Shown: piece after piece, positions 52,355 to 59,882 of the stretch | How the letters are laid out: each line of letters begins with the position of its first letter | How positions within the stretch are numbered: position 1 is the stretch's first letter | Source: an uncultured Rhodospirillales bacterium | Lineage (GTDB): Bacteria; Pseudomonadota; Alphaproteobacteria; Acetobacterales; Acetobacteraceae | Assembly (NCBI GenBank): GCA_903835235.1 | Contig: CAILMF010000026.1 | Coordinates: forward strand, 1-64,000 | Reading direction: 5' to 3' | DNA length: 64,000 bases | Notes under the pieces: model-generated | The model's input: only the letters and a program-made list of their open reading frames with translations | Database searches by the model: none | Told to the model about the DNA's origin: nothing | Position numbers and translations under genes: made by a program

Positions 52355-52830
52355 ACGCCGCCGCAGCCCTGGCCCGCGCCGAGGCTGCCGGGGTGCGGCT
52401 GGTGCTGGACGCTGCCGGCGCCGTGCGGATGCGCGCCAGCGTGCCGCCGCCGCCCGCCCTGCTGGCCGACCTTCGCCAGCACCGCGAGGCGGTGGCGGCC
52501 CTGCTGCTGGAACGCGAGCGCGTCGCCTTCTACCAGCGCGCTATCGCTGAAGCCGGCGAAGCCCTGGCCGCCTTCGATCCCGACCTTGCCACCGAGCGGG
52601 CCGCCATCGCCGCTACCATGGCCGCCGAAGCGCGCGGCGAGCTTGGGCACCCGCTGTCGGCCGAAGCGCATCAAAGCCACCTGGCCGGGTTACGCGGCAG
52701 CGCCATGCAACGCCCGCCATCATGGGCCGACCAGACCCTGCGGCCGACGCCCGGTTGCTGGTGCGGCTGCTGCCGTGGCCGCCGCTGGTGGGCGCCGCAG
52801 CGCCCCAGCAAGGACGGCATCGGCATAGGG
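52112..52830. repeat. Cluster of seven CATAGGG heptamers
   Basis: CATAGGG or its complement occurs at 52112, 52130, 52190, 52201, 52226, 52286 and 52824. Six lie within 180 bases at the 3' end of the helicase gene. The same heptamer is in attL at 45235. In the rest of the window it appears only sporadically. Such clusters near a replication gene can be iterons or protein-binding sites; this is unproven. Confidence 0.5.
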
Positions 52831-52899
52831 CAGGGATGGTGCTGCGCGACCTGCCACCCGGCGCCACCGGGCACCGCAACCATAGAGGTGCAAACCTGA
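52351..52899 (+). CDS. TubC_N-like element protein with C-terminal Cys-rich knuckles, 182 residues
   Basis: The protein starts with GTG overlapping the helicase stop. The first 55 residues (ALARAEAAGVRLVLDAAGAV, then PPPPALLADLRQHREAVAALL) match the pattern of TubC_N docking-like domains, which also occur on mobile-element proteins. A helical middle follows. The end is Cys-rich (CWCGCCRGRRWW, GWCCATCHPAP), which suggests a zinc ribbon. The function is unknown; coupling to the helicase suggests a replication accessory. Confidence 0.6.
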   Translation: MNAAAALARAEAAGVRLVLDAAGAVRMRASVPPPPALLADLRQHREAVAALLLERERVAFYQRAIAEAGEALAAFDPDLATERAAIAATMAAEARGELGHPLSAEAHQSHLAGLRGSAMQRPPSWADQTLRPTPGCWCGCCRGRRWWAPQRPSKDGIGIGQGWCCATCHPAPPGTATIEVQT

Positions 52900-53037
52900 C
52901 AGCGCGCCATTGACCCGGCCCTGGCGCCCAGCATTCGAGGCAGTTGCCGCCCTGGTTGCCAGCAACTCACGCGCGAGGGGTTTCCCGGTTGCGGCGGCAA
53001 CTCCCGACAACTCCAACCACCAACAGCAAGGCCAGCC

Positions 53038-53598
53038 ATGCCCAACTTGCCAGCTCCCAAGATACGCCAGATCGACGGCGAGCAACTTCTCAGGCCGCAA
53101 GGCGACCACATGCAGGAGGTAGCAGGATCGAAGAACCGGCTGTTCAACACCACCCTGATACGCGCCGTGGCCGATGCGACGTGGAACTTCACCAACGACC
53201 CCGAAGCCACCCGCCTGGACCGCATCGGCGCCGCGCTGGCCGCGCTGAAGGGCTTTGCCCCGCGCGATGAAGTGGAAGGCATGATGGCGGCGCAGGCGGT
53301 GGCGATGCACCTGGCGGCCATGGAATGCGCCCGCCGCGCCATGCTGCCCGACCAACCCAGCGACGCCGCCCACCGGCTGCGGAAGGACGCCGCCAACATG
53401 GCCCGCGCCATGGTGGACATGGCCGAGGCGCTGGACCGCCGCCGGGGCAAAGGCCCGCAGGTGGTGCGGGTTGAACGGGTGGTGGTTCACGAAGGCGGCC
53501 AGGCCATCGTCGGCAACGTCACCCCTGGCACCGCTGGCCAGGGGGGCGGGCCGCAATTCCAGGACCCGAGGAAGACCCCATGCGCCTCGGGCGACTGA
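53038..53598 (+). CDS. Hypothetical element protein, 186 residues
   Basis: No known enzyme motif is visible. The middle is helical and acidic (DRIGAALAALKGFAPRDEVEG, MAAQAVAMHLAAMECARRAM), and the end reads VVRVERVVVHEGGQAIVGNV, a phrase I associate with short proteins of rhizobial phages and islands encoded next to HGG-motif proteins, as here. AAGG lies before the ATG. It overlaps the next gene by 19 bases. A role in packaging or DNA handling is possible but only inferred. Confidence 0.6.
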   Translation: MPNLPAPKIRQIDGEQLLRPQGDHMQEVAGSKNRLFNTTLIRAVADATWNFTNDPEATRLDRIGAALAALKGFAPRDEVEGMMAAQAVAMHLAAMECARRAMLPDQPSDAAHRLRKDAANMARAMVDMAEALDRRRGKGPQVVRVERVVVHEGGQAIVGNVTPGTAGQGGGPQFQDPRKTPCASGD

Positions 53599-53867
53599 AC
53601 AACGGCAACCCGCCGGGCGACCCGAACGCGGCGCCACGCTGCGGCGCTGCAACCCGCTGCGGCCACCCCTGCCAGGGGCCGGCAATGGCCAACGGGCGCT
53701 GCCGGATGCACGGCGGCACCGCCACCGGCCCCCGCACCGCCGAGGGCCGCCAGCGCATCGCCAAGGCCCGCACCAGCACCGGCATGCACACGGCCGGGAT
53801 GCGTGAGCTACGCGAGGAACTCGCCCTGCTGCGCCGCATCGCCAAGGCCGCAACGGAAGCCACTTGA
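53580..53867 (+). CDS. HGG-motif small Cys-rich protein, 95 residues
   Basis: The protein has CGAATRCGHPCQGPAM, then GRCRMHGGTATGPRTAEGRQR and a helical tail. The two-Cys, one-Cys and His arrangement (C-x6-C-x3-C ... C-x2-H) looks like a small zinc knuckle, and the HGG-x-x-TGPRT phrase recurs in proteins of prophages and islands, often next to terminase-like genes. Function is not established. GAGGAAG lies just before its ATG. Confidence 0.65.
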   Translation: MRLGRLNNGNPPGDPNAAPRCGAATRCGHPCQGPAMANGRCRMHGGTATGPRTAEGRQRIAKARTSTGMHTAGMRELREELALLRRIAKAATEAT

Positions 53868-53915
53868 GCCGGCGACCCGTTGCGCTATCGCCCCGGCCTG
53901 GGCAACCTGGGGTTT

Positions 53916-56735
53916 ATGACCCCTGGCGCATTTATCTCGAAGTGGCGGGCCGCCGAGCAAAAGGAACGCTCACAGGCCCAGACCCACTTCAACGACCTCT
54001 GCGCCCTGCTGGGCCTGGAAGACCCCATCGCAGCCGACCCGAAGGGCGACACCTTCTGCTTCGAACGCGGCGCCACCAAGGCGACGGGCGGCGAGGGCTG
54101 GGCCGATGTTTGGAAGCGCGGTTGTTTCGGCTGGGAGTACAAGGGCAAGCGCGCCAACCTCAACGAAGCCCACAAGCAACTGCTGCTGTACGCTGGCGCG
54201 CTGGAAAACCCGCCGCTGCTGATTACCAGCGATACCGACCGGATCGAAATCCGCACCAACTTCCAGAACTACGTCTCCCGCACCCATACCATCCTGCTGG
54301 ACGACCTGGCCGACAGCGCCAAGCGCGACCTGCTACGCCGCTGCTTCGAGGCACCGGAGACGCTGCGGCCTGACCAGACCCGCACCGACGCCACCAAGGC
54401 CGCCGCAGCCGCATTCCGCCAACTGGCCGACGCCCTGGCCCAGCGCGCCATCCCGCCGCGCGACATTGCCCGCTTCATCGACCGCATGGTGTTCTGCCTA
54501 TTCGCGGATGACGTGGGGCTGCTGCCGAAGGGCTTGCTGGACGACATGCTCGCGGCGGCCGAGCGCACCCCCGATGCCTTCCCCGCCTTCTGCGGCGACC
54601 TGTTCGCGGCCATGGCCAAGCAGGGCGGTGGCGTGGTCGCCTTCAAGCATGTGGAGTGGTTTAACGGCGGCCTGTTCAACAGCACCGAGGCGCCGCCCGC
54701 GCTGAACCGCACTGAGATTGCCGACCTGAAGCGCGCCGCCGCCATGGACTGGTCGCATATCGACCCAGCCATTTTCGGCACCCTGTTCGAAGGCTTCCTG
54801 AACCCGGAGAAGCGCGGCCAGATCGGCGCCTTCTACACCGACCCGGCGCAGATCATGCAGATACTGCGCCCCGTGGTGCTGGAACCGCTGGAAGCCGAAT
54901 GGGCTTCGGTGAAGGCGGCCATCGCCACCGAGAAGGCGACCAAGCGCGGCGAGAAGGCGGCGCGCGAGCGGCTGGCCGGCTTCTTCGAACGGCTGAAGGC
55001 GCTGCGGGTGCTGGACCCCGCCTGTGGCTCGGGCAACTTCCTGTACCTGGCGCTGCAATCGCTGAAGGACTTGGAGAAGCGCGCCACGGTGGAAGCCGAG
55101 ACGCTGGGCGTGCCGCGCGGCCTGGCGCTGGGCGTGGGGCCGGAAAACGTGCTGGGGTTGGAGCGCGACGAATACGCCGCCGACCTGGCGCGCCTGGTGG
55201 TGTGGATCGGTGAAATCCAGTGGATGCGCCGCAACGGCTTTGCCGAGGGCCGCAACCCCATCCTCCGCAGCCTGGACAACATCGACTGCCGCGACGCGCT
55301 GATGAATGACGATGGCAGCGAAGCGGCCTGGCCGGCGGCGGATTGCATCGTGGGCAACCCGCCCTTCCTGGGCGACAAGATGATGCGTAGCCGCCTTGGC
55401 AGAGCCTACGTGGATCGGCTGCGCGGCACCTACGCCGGCCGGGTGCCGGGTGGCGCTGATCTTGTCTGCTATTGGTTTGAGAAGTCGCGGACGCATATCG
55501 CAGCCGGCAGCGCGAAGCGGGCCGGCTTGGTGGCGACCAACTCGCTGCGGGGTGGTTCCAACCGGCGGGTGCTGGACAGTATTGAAGCGACGCCGGGCCA
55601 AGTGATCTTCGAAGCCTGGGCCGATGAAGAATGGGTCAGCGACGGCGCGGCTGTGCGAGTCTCGCTGGTGTGCTTCGGGCAATCGCCAACTGGCTCGCGG
55701 CGGCTGGATGGTCGGGCTGTGCAGGTTATCAATACCGACCTGACCGGGGCGGGGCTGGACCTTACGCGCGCACGGCTCTTACCCGAAAATAAGCGGGTCG
55801 CCTCAAGCGGAATTACAAAGAAGGGCGCCTTCGACGTTCCGGGCGACACGGCACGGGAATGGTTGAAGCTTCCGCTAAACCCGAATGGACTTCCAACCTC
55901 CAAAGTCATTATGCCCTGGCAAAATGGTTTAGACGTGACGCGGCGACCGCGAGATTTTTGGATCATCGACTTCGGAAAGATGTCCCGTGAAGATGCGGCT
56001 GTATATCAAGGCCCTTATGAATGGGTGACCGAACGGGTGCTGCCTATGCGCTCCAATAGTGCATCCCCGGCTGAGAAACGCGATTGGTGGCTGTTGGCCC
56101 GCGACGCCGCCGCTCACCGTTCGAGGATAACGAAGGCCAGCCGTTTCATTGCTACTCCCGAAGTGACTAAGCATCGGGTTTTCGTGTGGCGCGATAGCCG
56201 ACTTGTTCCCGATAAGAACCTAGTCGCCATCGCCCGCGACGACGACACCAGCTTCGGCATCCTGCATAGCCGCTTCCATGAAGCCTGGGCGCTGCGCCTC
56301 GGCACCTCGCTGGAAGACCGCCCCCGCTACACCCCCACCACTACCTTCGAGACCTTCCCCTTTCCGGCCGGCCTGACCCCCAACCTGCCCGCCGCCGCCT
56401 ATGCCGACGACCCGCGCGCGCAGGCCATCGCCGCCGCCGCGCAACGCCTGAACACCCTGCGGGAAAACTGGCTCAACCCGGCCGACCTGGTGCTGCGGGT
56501 GCCGGAAGTGGTGCCGGGTTTCCCCGACCGGGTGCTGCCGAAGGACGACGCGGCGGCGAAGCTGCTGGCCAAGCGGACCCTGACCAACCTGTACAACGAC
56601 CGCCCGCGCTGGCTGGCCGACGCCCACGCCGCCCTGGATGCCACCGTAGCCGCCGCCTATGGCTGGCCGGCCGACATTGCCGAGGATGACGCCCTGGCCG
56701 CCCTGCTGGCGCTGAACCTGGCCCGTACCGCCTGA
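53916..56735 (+). CDS. MmeI-type (type IIL) restriction-modification enzyme
   Basis: This single 939-residue polypeptide combines nuclease, adenine methylase and target recognition. The N-terminal nuclease has Asp64 and Glu74-Tyr-Lys76 in WADVWKRGCFGWEYKGK, the D-x9-ExK pattern of MmeI. The methylase has LDPACGSGNFLYLAL near 365 (SAM motif I) and IVGNPPFLGDK near 480 (NPPF, for N6-adenine). Residues about 600-770 are the expected recognition domain and are encoded by clearly AT-richer DNA. Length is close to MmeI (919). ATG 53916 fits the family start. It is the element's likely defence cargo. Confidence 0.88.
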   Translation: MTPGAFISKWRAAEQKERSQAQTHFNDLCALLGLEDPIAADPKGDTFCFERGATKATGGEGWADVWKRGCFGWEYKGKRANLNEAHKQLLLYAGALENPPLLITSDTDRIEIRTNFQNYVSRTHTILLDDLADSAKRDLLRRCFEAPETLRPDQTRTDATKAAAAAFRQLADALAQRAIPPRDIARFIDRMVFCLFADDVGLLPKGLLDDMLAAAERTPDAFPAFCGDLFAAMAKQGGGVVAFKHVEWFNGGLFNSTEAPPALNRTEIADLKRAAAMDWSHIDPAIFGTLFEGFLNPEKRGQIGAFYTDPAQIMQILRPVVLEPLEAEWASVKAAIATEKATKRGEKAARERLAGFFERLKALRVLDPACGSGNFLYLALQSLKDLEKRATVEAETLGVPRGLALGVGPENVLGLERDEYAADLARLVVWIGEIQWMRRNGFAEGRNPILRSLDNIDCRDALMNDDGSEAAWPAADCIVGNPPFLGDKMMRSRLGRAYVDRLRGTYAGRVPGGADLVCYWFEKSRTHIAAGSAKRAGLVATNSLRGGSNRRVLDSIEATPGQVIFEAWADEEWVSDGAAVRVSLVCFGQSPTGSRRLDGRAVQVINTDLTGAGLDLTRARLLPENKRVASSGITKKGAFDVPGDTAREWLKLPLNPNGLPTSKVIMPWQNGLDVTRRPRDFWIIDFGKMSREDAAVYQGPYEWVTERVLPMRSNSASPAEKRDWWLLARDAAAHRSRITKASRFIATPEVTKHRVFVWRDSRLVPDKNLVAIARDDDTSFGILHSRFHEAWALRLGTSLEDRPRYTPTTTFETFPFPAGLTPNLPAAAYADDPRAQAIAAAAQRLNTLRENWLNPADLVLRVPEVVPGFPDRVLPKDDAAAKLLAKRTLTNLYNDRPRWLADAHAALDATVAAAYGWPADIAEDDALAALLALNLARTA

Positions 56736-57000
56736 CCGCTGCCGCCGGGCCAGGAGAAGCCGCGCCGCACCGAGAAGTCGATAGCCGCTCTCGATGACCT
56801 GCTGGCGGGCGGGGCGACTCTCCATCCCCAGCGCGGCTGCCGGGACGACCCAACGCCTCTTTCGAGACCCTCAGTCCTCCGTCCGATAACGCACTTCCCG
56901 GCCGGCGCACCATAGCCGAGCCGATCCCCTCGTTGCCAAGGGCGTCGCTGCTGCGATTCGCGAAACTGGCGCAGGCTGTCGCACCCTGCCGCGCGCCAAG

Positions 57001-57021
57001 TGTGGGGTATTTTGTGGGGTA
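57001..57021 (+). repeat. Integrase arm-type repeats, right end
   Basis: TGTGGGGTA occurs at 57001 and 57013, with the same 12-base spacing and flanks as the left pair, 56 bases inside the tRNA end. The 56736-57076 interval has no gene that I can support; an open segment at its start lacks a start codon. Confidence 0.7.
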
Positions 57022-57076
57022 TGAACCAGATGAAGCATCCGGAAGCGTGTTAAATCAACACGTTACGGCGCGATGA

Positions 57077-57092
57077 TGGCGTCCCCTAGGGG
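57077..57092 (+). other. Probable attR (3' end of tRNA-Glu)
   Basis: TGGCGTCCC CTAGGG is the complement of the tRNA-Glu CCA end and acceptor/T-stem edge, and is the partner of the left repeat at 45227. The tRNA is intact, so integration kept it functional. Confidence 0.55.
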
Positions 57093-57152
57093 ATTCGAAC
57101 CCCTGTTACCGCCGTGAGAGGGCGGTGTCCTAGGCCTCTAGACGAAGGGGAC
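57077..57152 (-). tRNA. tRNA-Glu (CUC)
   Basis: The 76-base gene on the minus strand folds as a full cloverleaf. The acceptor GTCCCCT pairs with AGGGGAC, the anticodon stem CCGCC/GGCGG carries loop CTCTCAC with anticodon CUC, and the T arm is AGGGGTTCGAATCCCCT. CCA is encoded. Sequence blocks CTTCGTCTAGAGG and GGTTCGAATCCCC are typical of bacterial tRNA-Glu. It is the attachment site of the element. Confidence 0.95.
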
Positions 57153-57207
57153 CCTTCAGGCAGGCGGCGCTTCTAACGCCCAAGCGGCACCCGCGCAAGC
57201 GCCGGTG

Positions 57208-57486
57208 TCACGGCTTCAGCAAGATTTCTCCCACCACCCGGCGCTGCTTCACATCCAGCAGCAGAACGCGCTCGCCATCCGGGCGTGCCACCAGCAGCGC
57301 CAGGCCCTGTTCGGCCGCCGCCACGCCCAGCATGCGGGTGCCGGCGGGTTGCCCTTCCAGGGCCCAGGGCCCCACCGCGGGGCTGCCGCCCGAATTCATC
57401 CGCTTTACGAGCACCACGCCCAGCGTCACGGTGCCGAAGACAATCAGCACCCCCATCACCACGACCAGTATCTTGAGCGCCCTCAC
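57208..57486 (-). CDS. Small single-pass membrane protein, 92 residues
   Basis: The protein starts with GTG and has one N-terminal membrane helix (ILVVVMGVLIVFGTVTLGVVLV) followed by a short domain with LLVARPDGERVLLLDVKQRR and VVGEILL, a small beta-rich tail facing the periplasm or cytoplasm. It resembles the short DUF6476-like proteins of Acetobacteraceae, a tentative match from memory. Its start overlaps the divergent rluD-type gene start. Confidence 0.65.
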   Translation of the reverse strand: MRALKILVVVMGVLIVFGTVTLGVVLVKRMNSGGSPAVGPWALEGQPAGTRMLGVAAAEQGLALLVARPDGERVLLLDVKQRRVVGEILLKP

Positions 57487-58462
57487 CCCAAATTCCCCCG
57501 AAAGCTTCGCCTATACCGCCACGCCGGAAGATCACGGCCAGCGGGTGGACCGCGTCATCGCGGCCGCGATAGGTTCGCTGTCGCGCTCCCGCGTCAAGGC
57601 CTTGATCGACCAGGGCCATCTGAGCCGCGGCGACAAGCCGGTCCGTGACCCCTCGGAACCCGCCAAGGCCGGGCTGATCTACACGCTGACGCTGCCGCCG
57701 CCGGAGCCGGCCACGCCGCAGGCGCAGGACATCCCGCTGACCATATTGTTCGAGGATGCCGACCTGATCGTGCTGAACAAGCCGGCCGGCCTGGTGGTCC
57801 ACCCCGCGCCGGGCAATGCCGATGGCACGCTGGTCAACGCCCTGCTGGCCCATGCCGGGGAGGAGTTCTCCGGCATCGGCGGGGAGATGCGGCCGGGGAT
57901 CGTGCATCGGCTGGACAAGGACACCAGCGGCATCATGGTCGTCGCCAAGTCCGACCGTGCCCACCGCACCCTCTCCGAGAACTTCGCCACCCGCGACCTG
58001 GACCGCACCTACCTGGCGTTGTGCTGGGGCGTGCCGGCGCAGCCCAGCGGCGAGATCGAAGGCGCCATCGGCCGCCACCCGACCGACCGCAAGCGCATGG
58101 CGGTGGTCACCCGCGGCGGCAAGCAGGCGCTGACCCGCTACACCAGGCTCAGCGCCTGGGCGGAAGGCTGCGCCCTGCTGCGCTGCAAGCTCGCCACCGG
58201 GCGAACGCACCAGATTCGCGTCCACCTCGCGACAATGGGTAACCCGCTGGTCGGGGACCCGGTCTACCTTCGGCGGGTCCCCACCGGCGCCCGCACCCTG
58301 CCGCTGGAGGTGCGCAACACGCTGCTGGCCTTCCCGCGCCAGGCCCTGCACGCGGAAACCCTGGGTTTCCGCCACCCGGTCTCCGGCCAACCGCTGAGCT
58401 TCAGCGCCCCGCCGCCGCCGGACATGGCGGCGCTGCTGGAAGCCCTTGGCCAGGCGATGTAA
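57473..58462 (+). CDS. rluD: RluD-type 23S rRNA pseudouridine synthase
   Basis: The protein has an S4 RNA-binding domain at the start (GQRVDRVIAAAI, SRSRVKALIDQGHL) and the RluA-family catalytic domain with IVLNKPAGLVVHPAPGN, the catalytic Asp in GIVHRLDKDTSGIM and GRTHQIRVHLATMGNPLVGD. It makes pseudouridines in the 23S rRNA helix 69 (RluD role inferred). I suggest TTG 57473, because the frame is open upstream without family sequence; GTG 57431 is the alternative. About 329 residues, normal for RluD. Confidence 0.88.
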   Translation: MSALTPNSPESFAYTATPEDHGQRVDRVIAAAIGSLSRSRVKALIDQGHLSRGDKPVRDPSEPAKAGLIYTLTLPPPEPATPQAQDIPLTILFEDADLIVLNKPAGLVVHPAPGNADGTLVNALLAHAGEEFSGIGGEMRPGIVHRLDKDTSGIMVVAKSDRAHRTLSENFATRDLDRTYLALCWGVPAQPSGEIEGAIGRHPTDRKRMAVVTRGGKQALTRYTRLSAWAEGCALLRCKLATGRTHQIRVHLATMGNPLVGDPVYLRRVPTGARTLPLEVRNTLLAFPRQALHAETLGFRHPVSGQPLSFSAPPPPDMAALLEALGQAM

Positions 58463-58470
58463 CCGTGAGT

Positions 58471-58495
58471 AACCAACCCCCCAGGTTGGTTTTTC
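58471..58495 (+). terminator. Intrinsic terminator after rluD
   Basis: A perfect 8-bp stem AACCAACC/GGTTGGTT with loop CCCCA is followed at once by a T run (TTTC). It starts nine bases after the rluD stop. Confidence 0.85.
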
Positions 58496-58524
58496 TTGCG
58501 GCTCGGGGCGACATGCGGTACATA
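58496..58524 (+). promoter_or_regulatory. Promoter of rpoH
   Basis: TTGCGG, 17 bases, TACATA gives a good sigma-70-type promoter about 180 bases before the rpoH start, directly after the rluD terminator. The long leader could hold RNA structure, but I see no clear thermosensor. Confidence 0.55.
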
Positions 58525-58702
58525 TGTTCTCGGCAGCGTCCCCCGGGTGCCGATGAGCCCGGCGCCGCAACCTCGCCCCGACGTGACCGGGGCCTGCGCG
58601 GCCGGGTGGGCTTGAGGGACGTTTGAACTGCCATGATCAGTCGCCGGACAGACCGCCGCCGTCACGGGGTGGGTCCACCGGTGCAGGAGGCAGATACCCC
58701 TG

Positions 58703-59587
58703 ATGGCTTCCACTCTTTCGATTCCGATGGCCCCTGAGGGCAATCTTTCCCGCTATCTGCAGGACATCCGCAAATTTCCCATGCTGACGCCGGACGAGGA
58801 ACTCTCGTTGGCCAAGCGTTGGAAGGAGCACGCGGACGAACCGGCGGCCCACAGGCTCGTCACCTCGCATCTGCGGCTCGTCGCCAAGATCGCCATGGGC
58901 TACCGCGGCTACGGCCTGCCGGTGGGTGAGCTGATCTCGGAGGGCAATGTCGGCATGATGCAGGCGGTGAAGCGCTTCGACCCCGAGCGCGGCTTCCGCC
59001 TGGCGACATATGCCATGTGGTGGATTCGCGCCGCGATTCAAGAATACATTCTGCACAGCTGGTCCCTGGTGAAGATGGGCACCACCGCCGCGCAGAAGAA
59101 GCTGTTCTTCAACCTGCGCCGGCTGAAGGGCCAGATGGCCGCGCTGGAGGAAGGCGACCTGCAGCCCGAGCAGGTGGCCAAGATCGCCCATTCGCTCCAG
59201 GTGCCGGAGCAGGACGTGATCAGCATGAACCGCCGCCTGGCGAGTTCCGACCACAGCCTGAACGCCCCGGTGCGCGCCGACAGCGAAGGCGAATGGCAGG
59301 ACTGGCTGGTCGACGACCAGGAGACCCAGGAGGAGGAACTGGCGGAGCGGGAGGACATGTCCAACCGCCGCCAGCTGCTCAACCACGCGCTGAAGACGTT
59401 GAATGACCGCGAGCGCCACATCCTGATCGAACGCCGCCTGAAAGACGAGGCGACGACGCTGGAGGAGCTTTCGCAGCAGTACAACATCAGCCGCGAACGC
59501 GTCCGCCAGATCGAGGTGCGCGCCTTTGAGAAGCTGCAGAAGAGCATGAAGCAGCAGATCGTCGAGCGTCGGCTCGCGGTGGACTGA
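58703..59587 (+). CDS. rpoH: Heat-shock sigma factor RpoH (sigma-32)
   Basis: The 294-residue sigma factor has region 1.2-2 (MLTPDEELSLAKRWKEH, TSHLRLVAKIAMGYRGYGLP, EGNVGMMQAVKRFDPERGFRL split), the region 2.4 core YAMWWIRAAIQEYIL and region 4 with LSQQYNISRERVRQIEVRA. The RpoH box is QKKLFFNLRRLK, which is specific for sigma-32 and marks contact with core and chaperones. It directs transcription of heat-shock genes. AGGAGG is 12 bases before the ATG. The 3' end is duplicated in tandem and a strong terminator follows. Confidence 0.95.
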   Translation: MASTLSIPMAPEGNLSRYLQDIRKFPMLTPDEELSLAKRWKEHADEPAAHRLVTSHLRLVAKIAMGYRGYGLPVGELISEGNVGMMQAVKRFDPERGFRLATYAMWWIRAAIQEYILHSWSLVKMGTTAAQKKLFFNLRRLKGQMAALEEGDLQPEQVAKIAHSLQVPEQDVISMNRRLASSDHSLNAPVRADSEGEWQDWLVDDQETQEEELAEREDMSNRRQLLNHALKTLNDRERHILIERRLKDEATTLEELSQQYNISRERVRQIEVRAFEKLQKSMKQQIVERRLAVD

Positions 59588-59662
59588 TTGCGTCGGCTCG
59601 CGGTGGACTGATTGCGCAGGCGCGCGGTCGACTGATGGCGCAGGCGCGCGGTTGACCCATGG
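59567..59662 (+). repeat. 24-bp tandem repeats spanning the rpoH stop, four copies
   Basis: The first unit covers the last RpoH codons (encoding RRLAVD and stop). Three more units follow at 59591, 59615 and 59639 with growing divergence, the first two being identical. The unit is a multiple of three, and each of the first three carries ACTGA, so extra stop codons are repeated. Confidence 0.8.
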
Positions 59663-59712
59663 CGGCAGCGTGCTGCCGCCGGGCTTGCCCTGGGTTTGAT
59701 CCGAAGCCAACC

Positions 59713-59743
59713 GGGGGGTCGCGGTCGCCGCGCCCCCCTTTTT
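59713..59743 (+). terminator. Strong intrinsic terminator after rpoH
   Basis: GGGGGG-T-CGCGG pairs with CCGCG-CCCCCC (11 GC pairs, one bulged T, loop TCG) and is followed by TTTTT. It lies about 125 bases after the rpoH stop, beyond the repeats. Confidence 0.85.
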
Positions 59744-59882
59744 CGCTGGCCCATCTGGGGTAAACTCTTCGTGCCCGCCCCTCTGGGACGTTGCGCCAGG
59801 GCGCCTCGGCGATGGAAAGCCGAAGCGGCCCCTCTTGGGGTCGGGCTTGGGGGTTTCCATCATCGCTGCTGCGACTGAACGA

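Larger units (their letters stand above)
45227..57092. mobile_element. Integrated element at tRNA-Glu, about 11.9 kb
   Basis: The borders are set by a short repeat of the tRNA-Glu 3' end on the left, the intact tRNA on the right, and matching TGTGGGGTA repeat pairs just inside both ends. Contents are a P4-type integrase, HigBA, an unknown cargo gene, an excisionase-like protein, a CHC2-like protein, a Toprim-helicase, three small proteins and an MmeI-like restriction-modification enzyme. No structural, packaging or conjugation genes are seen, so it fits a satellite-like or mobilised integrative element carrying defence genes. Confidence 0.8.

Noticed and set aside
56736-56913. Possible gene remnant after the restriction enzyme
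   Set aside because: An open stretch with charged residues exists but has no start codon or known motif; it may be noise.
58502-58702. RNA thermosensor in the rpoH leader
   Set aside because: The leader is long, but I could not find a convincing stem pairing with AGGAGG by eye.
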